Below, in pieces: positions 26,016 to 34,936 of a stretch of 64,000 bases of DNA (its first letter is position 1; every line of letters begins with the position of its first letter). A program made the translations under genes and the position numbers. This stretch comes from Caulobacterales bacterium. Lineage in GTDB: Bacteria > Pseudomonadota > Alphaproteobacteria > Caulobacterales > Parvularculaceae. The notes beneath the pieces were generated by a model, which was given only the letters and a program-made list of their open reading frames with translations, did not search any database and had not been told where the DNA came from. The stretch lies in NCBI GenBank assembly GCA_020638525.1, contig JACKIL010000007.1, positions 62,001 to 126,000 on the forward strand, written 5' to 3'.

Positions 26016-26737
26016 GCTTTCGCCCGCGTCCCGTCCAGACGGTTTTCGCCGCGCTCGGCATGGCGCTTCTGGTCGGGCTTGGCGTCTGGCAGCTGCAAAG
26101 GCTGCAATGGAAGCTCGGCCTGATCGCAAAAGTCGAAGAGCGCATTCACGAGAGTGCGGCGCCCTTCAGCGGCGTTCTTGCGAGTTGGGAAGGCCATCAG
26201 GATACGGAGTATACGCCTGTCGTTGCGACCGGTGTGTTCCGTAACGATCTTGAGGCGCATGTATACGGCACGCTCGAAGGTGAAGCGGGCTATTACATCT
26301 TTACGCCGCTCGAACTTTCCGGCGCGGACTGGCCTGAGGGAACTTTTGTCTATGTTAACCGGGGCTTTGCGCCGCTTGCGCTGAAAGATCCCGCAAGCCG
26401 GCCTGACAGCGAAATCGATGGCCCCATAACCGTGAAGGGTCTTTTCCGCTCGCCGGAACGAGAAGGCGGCATCGTGAAGATGGTCGCCGCGAAAGACGAT
26501 CCAGTCTCCAATTTCTGGCATCTGCGTGACCCGGCGCTCTTTTCGAAGTCGGCCGGCATCGCTGCGCTTCCGGCCTATATCGACAGCTTCGGGGAGGAAA
26601 ATCCGGCTCCCTGGCCTAGGGGTGGAACGACGCGCGTCGACTTCACAAACCGGCACCTCGAATACGCGTTGACCTGGTTTGGCCTGGCGGCGGCCCTGTT
26701 CGCGGTGTGGCTTGCCTATTCCCTGAAAAGGCGATAG
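26012..26737 (+). CDS. SURF1 family oxidase assembly protein
   Basis: SURF1/Shy1 proteins help insert heme A into subunit I. The 241-residue protein has the usual two terminal membrane helices (about 10-28 and 218-236) around a periplasmic domain with GVWQLQRLQWK, PVVATGVF, YVNRGFAP and the late NRHLEYALTWFGLA motif. It starts inside the DUF983 stop (4-bp overlap) and closes the cluster. Confidence 0.95.
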   Translation: MSFRPRPVQTVFAALGMALLVGLGVWQLQRLQWKLGLIAKVEERIHESAAPFSGVLASWEGHQDTEYTPVVATGVFRNDLEAHVYGTLEGEAGYYIFTPLELSGADWPEGTFVYVNRGFAPLALKDPASRPDSEIDGPITVKGLFRSPEREGGIVKMVAAKDDPVSNFWHLRDPALFSKSAGIAALPAYIDSFGEENPAPWPRGGTTRVDFTNRHLEYALTWFGLAAALFAVWLAYSLKRR

Positions 26738-26740
26738 CTT

Positions 26741-26769
26741 CCAATTACTTTGTAAAACAAAGTTATTGG
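26741..26769. promoter_or_regulatory. 29-bp inverted repeat, likely operator for the DUF2306 gene
   Basis: CCAATTACTTTG, a 5-bp spacer TAAAA, then CAAAGTTATTGG: twelve-base arms with one mismatch. It starts 4 bp after the SURF1 stop, 14 bp before the next start codon. It is AT-rich against GC-rich surroundings and lacks a T run, so an operator is more likely than a terminator. Confidence 0.6.
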
Positions 26770-26782
26770 AACTGGATACGCC

Positions 26783-27202
26783 ATGTCTTTCGAGCCGCTC
26801 CTGACCGCCCCGCCTGTCATCCAGACCCACGCCTATGCTGCTGGCGCAGCGTTTATTCTGGGCCTCGTCCAGCTCTTCGGTCCGAAAGGCACGCGCTTTC
26901 ACATTGCGGCAGGAACGCTCTGGGTGATCCTGATGGCGGTCATCGCCGGCACGTCGATTTTCATCACGCACCCCGTCAAACCCGGCGACCCGTTCTGGGC
27001 GCGCTATTCGCCCATCCACCTCTTCACGGTGGCGACGATATTGAGCCTCGCCTTGGGTCTATGGCTCATCGCGCGTGGCGGGCCCGGTTTCAAGATGCAT
27101 GCGCGGCCCTTCACCGGGGTCTTCCTCGGCGGGCTCGTCGTCGCCGGCGCGCTCGCTTTCCTGCCCGGGCGGATCATGCACCAGGTGGCGTTCGGGAACT
27201 AA
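26783..27202 (+). CDS. DUF2306 membrane protein
   Basis: The 139-residue protein has four predicted helices. HAYAAGAAFILGLVQLFGPKGTRFH, then HIAAGTLWVILMAVIAGTSIFI and a third helix opened by SPIHLFTVATI, match the DUF2306 pattern with conserved His residues facing the membrane. Function is unknown. The palindrome just upstream suggests specific regulation separate from the oxidase genes. It converges with the M23 lipoprotein gene. Confidence 0.85.
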   Translation: MSFEPLLTAPPVIQTHAYAAGAAFILGLVQLFGPKGTRFHIAAGTLWVILMAVIAGTSIFITHPVKPGDPFWARYSPIHLFTVATILSLALGLWLIARGGPGFKMHARPFTGVFLGGLVVAGALAFLPGRIMHQVAFGN

Positions 27203-27217
27203 AAACGCTGCGAGCGC

Positions 27218-28084
27218 CTATTCGCCGCGAAGCTTGCGCTCATAAGCGGCGACGAGCGTCATGTACGGGCTCACGCGGTCGATGAAGGCGTCGTCGCCAT
27301 TCGTCGGCGAATAGGCTTCCTTCATGTCGACATGCATGTGAACTGTCGTCGGCACGGAATCGCCATTGCTGTCGAAGAAGACGTTCGAGATCTTCCCGAT
27401 GCGCTGGCCGGCGGTGACTTCCTGTCCTTCAGACACGGCGAGATGGTTCATGTCGAGATGGAGGAACTGCCACCACGTTCCGTCTTCGGCCATGAGGCGC
27501 ACGCTGTAAGAGCCGATATAATAGATCTCGCCCGCTTCTGGCGCGATCGCCCAATAGGTTTCCTTCTGGCAACCGGCCGGTCTGATGTCGACGCCGGTAT
27601 GCCCGCCGTCCTCGCAGAAATACTGGTCCTTGCCGCGCTTCTCGCAGAAATTATCCCGCCACGGATAATCATAGTTCTCCGAGTTACACTGGTCGGTGGA
27701 AAGCCCGTTGAGCGAGGCCTGGCTGCCGCCATGGCCGTAAACCTGCGAGTTCAGGAAGACCGGGTCTTCCGCCGGAAAGGTGATCTGGTCGTCATAGACG
27801 ACCTCGTCGACGATGATGTTGCTCGGCGCGCTGCCGGGCATCAGGTCGCCCGCGGGACGGTAGGAGAATGTATGCCCTTCTTCGTCCGTAAGCGTATCGC
27901 CAGCGTCCGCATCGGTGTCGGCGGGCGGCGGCGTTTCGTCATCTGTTTCTTCGCTCTCGGTCGGCGGTTCAACCGGGTCGGGCGTATCTGGCGCGGGTTG
28001 TTCCGGCTCCGGAAGAGGAGAAGTCGGCTTGTCGCATGCTGAAAGGGACGCCAGGAAAGCGGCGGCGATAAGCGCGCGTTTCAT
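27218..28084 (-). CDS. Lipoprotein with M23-type peptidase domain
   Basis: The 288-residue protein has lipobox LSAC (C17), an acidic Pro/Glu/Thr-rich linker to about residue 60, and a C-terminal domain with the LytM zinc pattern: HTGVDIRP (HxxxD), HLDMNHLAV, GQRIGKISNVF and VHMHVDM (HxH). All four expected ligands appear present, so it could cleave peptidoglycan cross-links. A Cys-rich insert (CNSENYD, FCEKRG, FCEDGG) is unusual. Its start overlaps the stop of the upstream gene by one base. Confidence 0.85.
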   Translation of the reverse strand: MKRALIAAAFLASLSACDKPTSPLPEPEQPAPDTPDPVEPPTESEETDDETPPPADTDADAGDTLTDEEGHTFSYRPAGDLMPGSAPSNIIVDEVVYDDQITFPAEDPVFLNSQVYGHGGSQASLNGLSTDQCNSENYDYPWRDNFCEKRGKDQYFCEDGGHTGVDIRPAGCQKETYWAIAPEAGEIYYIGSYSVRLMAEDGTWWQFLHLDMNHLAVSEGQEVTAGQRIGKISNVFFDSNGDSVPTTVHMHVDMKEAYSPTNGDDAFIDRVSPYMTLVAAYERKLRGE

Positions 28085-28896
28085 TACTGTCCTCCTGCAT
28101 TTTCATTGAGAATGACGATGCTGTCGGCGAGCGAGACCGCGTAATCGTCCTGTGCGCAGCGCGCATCCGACTCGTCGTCGCAATAGACTGCAATCTGATA
28201 GGCGACATTGAACTTCGCAAAGCTGAGTTCGACGCCCTGTTCGTGATGGCTGATCATGTAGGGCGCATCGATGGAGTCGAGGCGCTTGAGGGCGCGCTTA
28301 CGCTGGGCGCCGCGCGCTTTCACCAGCTCCGCCGGCCCGCCAACGACGCGCATGCGTGTTCCGATAAGCTCGAAATTGGCGCCGTTCGGCAATTCGCCGA
28401 AGGCTGTGAACGCATTCTCGCGCGACGCAATGCGCAGCGCGCCGATCGTTTCCGCTGTCGCGGGGGCGAGCACCGGCAGCATGGCGCGGTTGACCGCTTC
28501 AGGCGAGACGCGCTTGAACTGTTCGGGCGGAGCGGCGCGCAAGGCTTTCGGCCGCAGCCGCTCGCGCTCTTCCGGAGAGATGACGCGGCTGAGCGACATC
28601 GCTCGCACGCTTCGATCAAACTCGGCGTCTTTTTCTTTCGAGACGCGGAGCGTCGTTTTAACGGCGGTCCAGTCCGGCGCTGCGGGCGCTTTCTTTTCGA
28701 CGCGAATTCCCGGCGGCGTGCGATCAGAGCGGCGCGGAATGATCGCCGCAGGCGGCGGGGGAGGGGGCGGCGCCGTTTCCTCTTCGCTCGCCGGCTGAGT
28801 GCGGTCCTGCGCGTGCGCTAATGTCAGCATGCTGACTGAAATTGCGAGCGGCGCGCACAGGGCGCCAGCTGCGATCAGGAGCGATCGTCCGTTCAT
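28084..28896 (-). CDS. Secreted protein of unknown function, coupled to the M23 gene
   Basis: The 270-residue protein has a signal peptide (ending AHA-QD) and a Pro-rich stretch (PPPPPPP) at about 44-50. A mature domain contains ELIGTRMRVVGGPAELV and a C-terminal strand-rich part with a CDDESDARC pair. I recognise no family. The stop overlaps the M23 start (TAATG), so the products are probably made together and may act together in the envelope. Confidence 0.7.
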   Translation of the reverse strand: MNGRSLLIAAGALCAPLAISVSMLTLAHAQDRTQPASEEETAPPPPPPPAAIIPRRSDRTPPGIRVEKKAPAAPDWTAVKTTLRVSKEKDAEFDRSVRAMSLSRVISPEERERLRPKALRAAPPEQFKRVSPEAVNRAMLPVLAPATAETIGALRIASRENAFTAFGELPNGANFELIGTRMRVVGGPAELVKARGAQRKRALKRLDSIDAPYMISHHEQGVELSFAKFNVAYQIAVYCDDESDARCAQDDYAVSLADSIVILNENAGGQ

Positions 28897-28957
28897 TTCC
28901 CCATCTCCCCGGCGCGCCTAAAAACCCCATGCGCGCCTCTCAAACCCCGAAATCGTC

Positions 28958-29986
28958 TTAGCGTTCCGTCAGCTTGAACTCGATACGCCGGTTCTGAGCG
29001 AGCGAAGCAGCTGAGTAACCGGAAACAAGCGGCACGTCCGATCCGGACCCGGTCGCCATCATCCGCCGGCCCGGAACGCCTCGCGAATGAAGGTACTGTA
29101 CCACGGAAATCGCGCGTTGAGCGGAAAGATCGAGGTTGGAATCGAAGAGCGCAAGGCAGGACGGCCCGAGCGGCGTCGCGTCCGCATGCCCATCGACCCG
29201 CAACACCCAGTTCACCTCCGGCGGAATGTCGTCCTGAATATCGAGGAGCGCAGCGGCGAGCTTGTTGAGTTCGCCTTTGCCGCCTTCGCCGAGCGTTGCA
29301 GAGCAGGAGCCGAAGAGGATGTCGCTCTCGAAGATGAAGCGGTCGCCGACGACCTTCACATCCGTGCGGTCGCCGAGCGCAGCGCGCAGCGCTTCAAAGA
29401 AGCGGGAGCGCACTTCTTGCAGCTCCTGCACCTTGCGGGCGAGCGCAGCGTTGAGGCGCTGCGAAAGATTTTCGATCTGCGCCTGCTGCTCCTTGTCTTT
29501 CGCTTCAGCTGCGTCGAGCGCTTCCTGAAGGCTCGCGAGCTGTCGGCGCAGGGCCGCGAGTTGCGCATTGAGCGTTGCGATCTGGCTCTTTTGATCTTCG
29601 GTCAGCGCTTTTTCCGCTTCAAGTTCTTCAGCGGAAGCGGCGACAGCGCTCTGGCTTGCAGCGAGCGCTGCGCCGAGCGTTGCAAGCTCTTGCTCCTTCT
29701 GCGTGAGCGTATCCTGCAAGGCGAGAATGCGCGCTTGCAAATCTTCCTTTTCGGACTGTGCAAGGCCGAGCTGTTTGGCGAGTTCGTTGATGCGATCGGT
29801 AAGGCGCGCGAGCTCTGAATCTTTCTCGGCAAGCTCGTCTTTCACCGAAGTGAGCTTTGCGCCAAGATAGAACTGCGCGACTACGAAGATTGACAGGACG
29901 AACATCATGACGAGGAGCAGCGTCGACAACGCGTCGACGAAGCCCGGCCAGATATTGGCTTCGCTTCTGCTCCTGCGCCGGGCCAT
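28958..29986 (-). CDS. OmpA/MotB-like peptidoglycan-binding protein
   Basis: The 342-residue protein has one N-terminal membrane helix (about 16-37, with WPGFVDALSTLLLVMMFVLSIF), a long coiled coil (about 45-185, Ala/Glu/Gln-rich heptads), and a C-terminal OmpA domain with NWVLRVDGHADATPLG and QNRRIEF. It matches the MotB/TolR-like partner of a proton-driven stator; the helix carries an Asp (FVDALS) as MotB does. Its start lies 3 bp after the MotA-like gene. Confidence 0.88.
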   Translation of the reverse strand: MARRRSRSEANIWPGFVDALSTLLLVMMFVLSIFVVAQFYLGAKLTSVKDELAEKDSELARLTDRINELAKQLGLAQSEKEDLQARILALQDTLTQKEQELATLGAALAASQSAVAASAEELEAEKALTEDQKSQIATLNAQLAALRRQLASLQEALDAAEAKDKEQQAQIENLSQRLNAALARKVQELQEVRSRFFEALRAALGDRTDVKVVGDRFIFESDILFGSCSATLGEGGKGELNKLAAALLDIQDDIPPEVNWVLRVDGHADATPLGPSCLALFDSNLDLSAQRAISVVQYLHSRGVPGRRMMATGSGSDVPLVSGYSAASLAQNRRIEFKLTER

Positions 29987-29989
29987 GGG

Positions 29990-30934
29990 TTAGTCCTTGC
30001 CGCCGGAGCGCACGAGCGTCCGGTTGAGCGCGCGGATTTCATCCTTGAGTTCGGCGGTCTGGCCTGCCTGCGCCTTGATTTGCACATCCGTATTCGCGGC
30101 GAGGGCGGCTTCAAGGCCCTGAATGGCGGCGATAACGCTTGCATCGTCAGCGATATAGCTAGCGCCATTTTGGCCGCCGCCGCGCGTTGTTTCCGTCATG
30201 CCGGAAAGCCAGTCTTCAAGATCCGTGTAGAAACGGCCCTGCGCGGCCGACGCCTGCAATTCGAGAAAGCCCACAATGAGGCTGCCGCCAAGACCGAAGA
30301 GGGACGATGAAAATGCTGTGCCCATCCCGCCCAGAGGCTCGCGCAAGTTCTTGATGAGCTGCGCGACGGCGTCTTCAGCGGCGCCGCCCGTATCGGCGAG
30401 GCCGCCAATCGTCGCGCCGACAGCATTCACTGTTTGCAGCAACCCCCAGAAGGTGCCGAGCAGTCCGAGAAAGACGAGCAGGTTCGCGATGTACTTGCCC
30501 ATCTCGCGGCTCTCATCCATTCGCGTCGCGATCGAATCGAGAATGGCGCGCGTCGATTCTGGAGAGAGCCTTCCGCCGCGTTCGTCAGCGTCAAGAAGAA
30601 GTTTCGTCATGGCGCTGATCAATCCCGGCGGGCGCGGAAGGCGCGCGCGGCGCGGATCAACCGTTTCGCGGAAGCTTTCGACCCAGCGCACGGCGGGGTC
30701 GACGACGCCCGCCTGACGCAGATTGTAGATGATGCCGATCAGCAGAACGCCGATGATGAGGCCGTTCAGCGCTTCATTCGCCATGAAGGCGTCGACCAGC
30801 ATGTTCGAAGGCTGGGGGCTCCAGGGTGAGAGGTAATAGACTACCGCCCCCACCGCCAACATGAACAAGAGCATGTTCAGGATGTAACGGCCCGGCTTCA
30901 CGAACCTAACCGACCGTTCCAGCGAACGCGCCAT
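29990..30934 (-). CDS. MotA/TolQ/ExbB-like proton-channel protein
   Basis: The 314-residue protein has three to four membrane helices. One is at 17-35, another at about 55-68. The family core is at about 140-225, with NLLVFLGLLGTFWGLLQTV and FSSSLFGLGGSLIVGFLEL, the TolQ/ExbB signature. Its OmpA-like partner is 3 bp downstream, so the pair likely forms a non-flagellar stator that works on the cell wall. No flagellar genes are nearby. Confidence 0.87.
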   Translation of the reverse strand: MARSLERSVRFVKPGRYILNMLLFMLAVGAVVYYLSPWSPQPSNMLVDAFMANEALNGLIIGVLLIGIIYNLRQAGVVDPAVRWVESFRETVDPRRARLPRPPGLISAMTKLLLDADERGGRLSPESTRAILDSIATRMDESREMGKYIANLLVFLGLLGTFWGLLQTVNAVGATIGGLADTGGAAEDAVAQLIKNLREPLGGMGTAFSSSLFGLGGSLIVGFLELQASAAQGRFYTDLEDWLSGMTETTRGGGQNGASYIADDASVIAAIQGLEAALAANTDVQIKAQAGQTAELKDEIRALNRTLVRSGGKD

Positions 30935-31235
30935 GATCTTCCCCTCGACTACTTATGGTCCCCGCACATAGCCGGACTTTATGTCAAAACGGGGAGGGGG
31001 TGAATGCGCGCGGCCCCGCAAAATCTCCGGGCGGAACGGGCGCGTTGCGCCAGGGGATCGCGCCTCCAGCGCTTTCATACTCCTCCTCAGCGCAAAAATT
31101 GCACATTTGTCGCGCACGGGTTGCGCATTTCTCTTGACGCGCCCGCGAAACATGACAGTATCGTGACAGTTGGATAACAGATCGATGACACATTTCGCGC
31201 CGGGATGGTCACGAATAATAAGAAAGGACTTGGCG
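30935..31235. promoter_or_regulatory. Divergent intergenic region with spaced direct repeat
   Basis: This 301-bp gap between the leftward stator operon and the next rightward gene holds two copies of TTGCnCATTTnT (31099-31110 and 31121-31132), 22 bp apart, about two helical turns. Just beyond is TTGACG (31134-31139) with TATCGT 19 bp later, a possible promoter for the gene at 31236. No coding frame here is convincing. Confidence 0.4.
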
Positions 31236-31583
31236 ATGAAAAGAGTTCTCCTGGGTCTCGCCGCTTCGCTCGCATTCACGGTTAGCGTCGCCGCTTCAAG
31301 CTTTGGGCCCGTCCCGGCCAATTACGAAAGCGCCGCGGAAAGCTATATCTCCGAGCGCCTGGCGGATGCGCGTAGCGCAAAATATGAAGTCGTGAGCGAG
31401 CCTTACATGGTCTACGCCGACATCGCCGGCTATGAGGGCCTTCCCTGCTGGGCGGTCGATCTGCGGGTCAAATCGCGCCTGCCTTCGGGCGGCTTCGGCT
31501 CCTATCAGGCCTATACGGTCATCTTCCTCGAAGGGCAGGCGATCGCGCTCGAAGACGATGCGCGCCGGGTCGCCAAAGCCTGA
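31236..31583 (+). CDS. Small secreted protein of unknown function
   Basis: The 115-residue protein has a signal peptide (MKRVLLGLAASLAFTVSVAA) and a compact mature domain with YESAAESYISERLADARSAKYEV, AGYEGLPCWAVDLRVKSR and TVIFLEGQAIAL. The pattern recurs in small periplasmic proteins of alphaproteobacteria, but I cannot name the family. The start at 31236 follows AGAAAGGA. A terminator lies 58 bp after its stop. Confidence 0.75.
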   Translation: MKRVLLGLAASLAFTVSVAASSFGPVPANYESAAESYISERLADARSAKYEVVSEPYMVYADIAGYEGLPCWAVDLRVKSRLPSGGFGSYQAYTVIFLEGQAIALEDDARRVAKA

Positions 31584-31640
31584 CGGATTAGAGGGCTCCC
31601 CTCGGCCGGCGCCCCTGCGCCGGCTGCAATAGCGTGAAAG

Positions 31641-31667
31641 CGCCCCATGAAGGGGCGTTTTCTTTTT
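31641..31667 (+). terminator. Terminator after the small secreted-protein gene
   Basis: CGCCCC / GGGGCG stem with a five-base loop, then TTTTCTTTTTATT. Confidence 0.8.
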
Positions 31668-31724
31668 ATTTAAGGGGCTTGCGGGCCCTTGCGCGGCTTT
31701 GGAAATAGCGTAAAGCCAGCGGCC

Positions 31725-33575
31725 ATGACGCAACGCAACATCCCGCTTCGCAATATTGCGATTATCGCCCACGTCGACCACGGCAAGACGACCCTGGTCG
31801 ACGAAATGCTCCGCCAGTCGGGCGCCGTGCGCGCCGGCTCGGAAATGGCTGAGCGCGCCATGGACTCGAACGACATCGAGCGCGAGCGCGGGATCACCAT
31901 TCTCGCCAAGTGCACATCCGTTCTCTGGGAGCGCGGAGAAAATCCGGTGCGCGTCAACATCGTCGACACGCCGGGTCACGCCGACTTCGGGGGCGAGGTC
32001 GAGCGTATTCTCTCGATGGTCGATGGCTGCGTGCTGCTCGTCGACGCCGCCGAAGGCCCGATGCCGCAAACGAAGTTCGTGCTTTCGAAGGCGCTTGCGC
32101 TTGGCCTCAAACCAATCCTCGTTCTCAATAAGGTCGACCGTCCGAACGCCACTCCCGATGAAGCGCTGAACGCCGCATTCGATCTCTTCGTCGCGCTCGG
32201 CGCGAATGACGAGCAACTTGAATTTCCGATTCTCTATGCGTCAGGCCGCGACGGTTGGGCCTCGCTTGCGATCGACGGTCCGCGTGAGGATCTCTCCGCG
32301 CTCTTCGGGACCATCATCAAGCACGTGCCGCCGCCGCCCGTGAAAGAGGGCGCGAGCGAAGAACCGTTCCGAATGCTCGCGACGACGCTTGAAGCCGATC
32401 CCTTCCTTGGCAGAATTCTTACCGGACGGGTCGTTTCCGGCATTGCGCGGCCAGGCATCACCTTGAAGGCGCTGCGCCGCGAAGACGGTGAGATCGAACG
32501 TGCGCGCGTGAGCAAAGTGCTCGCCTTCCGCGGCCTCAAGCGCCAGCCGGTCGAAGAAGCGATGCCGGGCGACATCGTTGCGATCGCCGGCTTCTCGACG
32601 GCTTCTGTGGCTGACACTCTGTGCGATCTTGAAGTTGATGACGCGCTGCCGGCGCAGCCGATCGACCCGCCGACGCTGTCGATCACGCTTTCCGTCAATG
32701 ATTCACCGCTCGCCGGCCGTGAAGGCGATAAGGTTCAATCACGCGTCATCCGGGCGCGTCTCTTCCGTCAGGCGGAAGGCGACGTCGCCATTCGCGTTTC
32801 CGAAACTGATACGGGCGACGCTTTCGAGGTCGCGGGCCGCGGCGAACTTCAGCTCGGCGTTCTCATCGAGAATCTTCGCCGCGAAGGTTTCGAGCTTGCT
32901 GTCTCGCGCCCGCGCGTCGTCACGCGCATCGATGAAAATGGGAACGAGTTGGAACCCATCGAAGAAGTCGTCATCGACGTCGATGACGAGTTTTCGGGCG
33001 TCGTCATTGAGAAGCTCTCAATGCGCAAGGCTGAGCTCGCAGAAATGAAACCCTCTGGCGGCGGCAAGACGCGCATCATCATGCATGCGCCGACGCGCTC
33101 GCTCATCGGCTATCACGGCGAGTTCCTGACTGATACGCGCGGTACGGGCGTGATGAACCGCTCTTACCTCACGCACGCCCGGCACAAAGGCGCCATCGAA
33201 GGCCGCCGAAATGGGGTGCTTATTTCGACCGGCGACGGCGAAGCGGTTCCTTACGCGCTCTGGAATCTTGAAGAGCGCGGCGTTCTCTTCATCTCGCCTG
33301 GCGAGAAAGTCTATCAGGGCATGATCATCGGCGAGAACGCCAAGAATGATGATCTTGACGTCAATCCGCTGAAGGCGAAACAGCTCACCAATATCCGGGC
33401 CGCCGGCAAGGACGAAGCTGTTCGCCTTACGACGCCGCGCCGTCTCTCGCTTGAGCAGGCGATCAGCTATATCGATGACGACGAACTCGTCGAAGTGACG
33501 CCGAAATCAATCCGCTTGCGGAAGAGAGCGCTTGAACCGCATCTGCGCAAGAAGCGCGCGAAGGCCGCCGTCTGA
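31725..33575 (+). CDS. typA: Ribosome-binding GTPase TypA/BipA
   Basis: BipA is a translation-factor GTPase that aids ribosome assembly and stress adaptation. The 616-residue protein has G1 AHVDHGKTT, switch region ERERGITILAK, G3 DTPGHADFGGEV, G4 NKVDRP, then domains II, III and V and the BipA-specific C-terminal domain (GTGVMNRSYLTHARHKGAIEG and ENAKNDDLDVNPLKAKQLTNIR). The start at MTQRNIPLRNIAI fits the family. Confidence 0.97.
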   Translation: MTQRNIPLRNIAIIAHVDHGKTTLVDEMLRQSGAVRAGSEMAERAMDSNDIERERGITILAKCTSVLWERGENPVRVNIVDTPGHADFGGEVERILSMVDGCVLLVDAAEGPMPQTKFVLSKALALGLKPILVLNKVDRPNATPDEALNAAFDLFVALGANDEQLEFPILYASGRDGWASLAIDGPREDLSALFGTIIKHVPPPPVKEGASEEPFRMLATTLEADPFLGRILTGRVVSGIARPGITLKALRREDGEIERARVSKVLAFRGLKRQPVEEAMPGDIVAIAGFSTASVADTLCDLEVDDALPAQPIDPPTLSITLSVNDSPLAGREGDKVQSRVIRARLFRQAEGDVAIRVSETDTGDAFEVAGRGELQLGVLIENLRREGFELAVSRPRVVTRIDENGNELEPIEEVVIDVDDEFSGVVIEKLSMRKAELAEMKPSGGGKTRIIMHAPTRSLIGYHGEFLTDTRGTGVMNRSYLTHARHKGAIEGRRNGVLISTGDGEAVPYALWNLEERGVLFISPGEKVYQGMIIGENAKNDDLDVNPLKAKQLTNIRAAGKDEAVRLTTPRRLSLEQAISYIDDDELVEVTPKSIRLRKRALEPHLRKKRAKAAV

Positions 33576-33581
33576 CGCTTC

Positions 33582-34634
33582 CTAGTTCTCGGTAGCGCTG
33601 TCGCTTCCGAGGTCTTGAAGAATGTCGCCAATCGGATCTGCGGCTATATCATCACTTGCGGGCGCATTGTCGTTGGCGGGCGCGAAGGTGCTCGCAGCGG
33701 CGCTCGTCGCGACGCCATAACGCTCGACCTTGAATCCTTTGGCGGCGAGAAGGTCGGGCAACGACCCTTTCCCGACAAGGTGGCCCGCGCCGACGGCGAC
33801 AAGCTCCGTGCCTGAGCCGGCCATTTCTTTGGCGAGCGCCTCCGCCCAGGCGGTGTTCCGCTTGGTGACAAGCACATTGAAGACGGCCGGCGCCTGTTCA
33901 CGCAGGCTCTCGTTCATCATCGAGTCGATCTTCTCAGCATCGCCCGTGCGCCAGGCGGCGAAGAGGGCGCCAAAATCATCCGCATACTGATCCCAATCGC
34001 GAAGCGTCGCGAGGAGGAGATCCATTTCCTGTTCGCTTGAAAACCCGCCGAAGAAACCGAGCTGTTGTTCGACCGTCTCGAAATAGTGAAGCGTCCGGCC
34101 GCGATTGCGCATTTCGGAAAGCAAGGTCGATTCAACGCCGGAGGAAGGATCAAAGCCTTTCGAGACGATGAACTGGACGCTCAAGGTGAGGAACGCCTGC
34201 CACGGGCGCATCGGGTCAATCGCCGCCATCGGCAGGCCGATTTCGCTGACGATCGTTTGAAGTTTGGCCGCGTCCGCCGGCGCCAGCATTTCAGTCAGCT
34301 TGCCGCCATTCGCATTGAAGCCTTGCGTCATCACATAGTTGAGCGTCGCCTGGCGCGCCGCCGGGGTGTCGACCTCTGCCTCGAACCATACCACCGGCGA
34401 AGCTTCAATCGCCTTGTCGACTGCGGGCGAACGCCAGTTCATGCCTTGCGGCAGAACATGGAAGGTGCCGAGGAGAAAGATCTCGCTGTCAGCGTCGGTG
34501 ACGCGCCACATTGGCGGCGAGGCTTCGCTCGCAGGCGCGGGCGAAACGCCGGCCGCCGACTGGGCGGAGGCGGGCGCCGCAAGCGCTCCGGAGAGTGCGA
34601 GCGCAACAATGGCGCAACCAGTCCTGAAACGCAT
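33582..34634 (-). CDS. TraB/GumN family secreted protein
   Basis: The 350-residue protein has a signal peptide (ending ASA-QS) and the GumN pattern. MWRVTDADSEIFLLGTFHVLPQGMNWRSP stands near the start, and GAGHLVGKGSLPDLLAAKGFKVER closes the domain, with conserved GxxH motifs at both ends. Family members are suspected metal-dependent proteases. The start at 34634 follows AGAGAGG; the frame is open for a further 66 codons upstream without a good site. It converges with typA (6 bp). Confidence 0.9.
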   Translation of the reverse strand: MRFRTGCAIVALALSGALAAPASAQSAAGVSPAPASEASPPMWRVTDADSEIFLLGTFHVLPQGMNWRSPAVDKAIEASPVVWFEAEVDTPAARQATLNYVMTQGFNANGGKLTEMLAPADAAKLQTIVSEIGLPMAAIDPMRPWQAFLTLSVQFIVSKGFDPSSGVESTLLSEMRNRGRTLHYFETVEQQLGFFGGFSSEQEMDLLLATLRDWDQYADDFGALFAAWRTGDAEKIDSMMNESLREQAPAVFNVLVTKRNTAWAEALAKEMAGSGTELVAVGAGHLVGKGSLPDLLAAKGFKVERYGVATSAAASTFAPANDNAPASDDIAADPIGDILQDLGSDSATEN

Positions 34635-34892
34635 GCCGAACCTCTCTTCTCCAGCGACCCGCTGAGGGGCGGGCGCCGCCTCGGCGCCTTTCTTAACAGC
34701 CTCGGGCCCGGGCGGGAAATGGCGCAGCGCCGCCAATTTCAGAGATTTAACGCAGAAACAAGGCGCCAGAAGGGCCGCCGGGCTGGGGGCAATCAGCACG
34801 GTTGCCCCGAAAGCAGGTTCGGTCCGCCTCAAGTCGCCCTTCTCAGGTTGCCGGGGAAGGGGGTTTGCCCTAAATGGCGGTCTGGCTCATCA

Positions 34893-34936
34893 GCACCCGT
34901 AGCTCAGCTGGATAGAGTGCTGCCCTCCGAAGGCGG
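34893..34936 (+). pseudogene. tRNA-Arg(CCG) truncated after the anticodon arm
   Basis: Bases 34893-34936 make a perfect tRNA 5' half: acceptor GCACCCG, TA, D arm GCTC…GAGT, and anticodon arm CTGCC-CTCCGAA-GGCGG with anticodon CCG. The following bases (CAAGCAAAATCC…) have no variable loop, TTCGAAT T-arm or CGGGTGC acceptor 3' strand, and none occurs before the next tRNA. It cannot fold as a tRNA. It marks the left edge of the accessory zone and probably an old integration or deletion junction. Confidence 0.75.
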
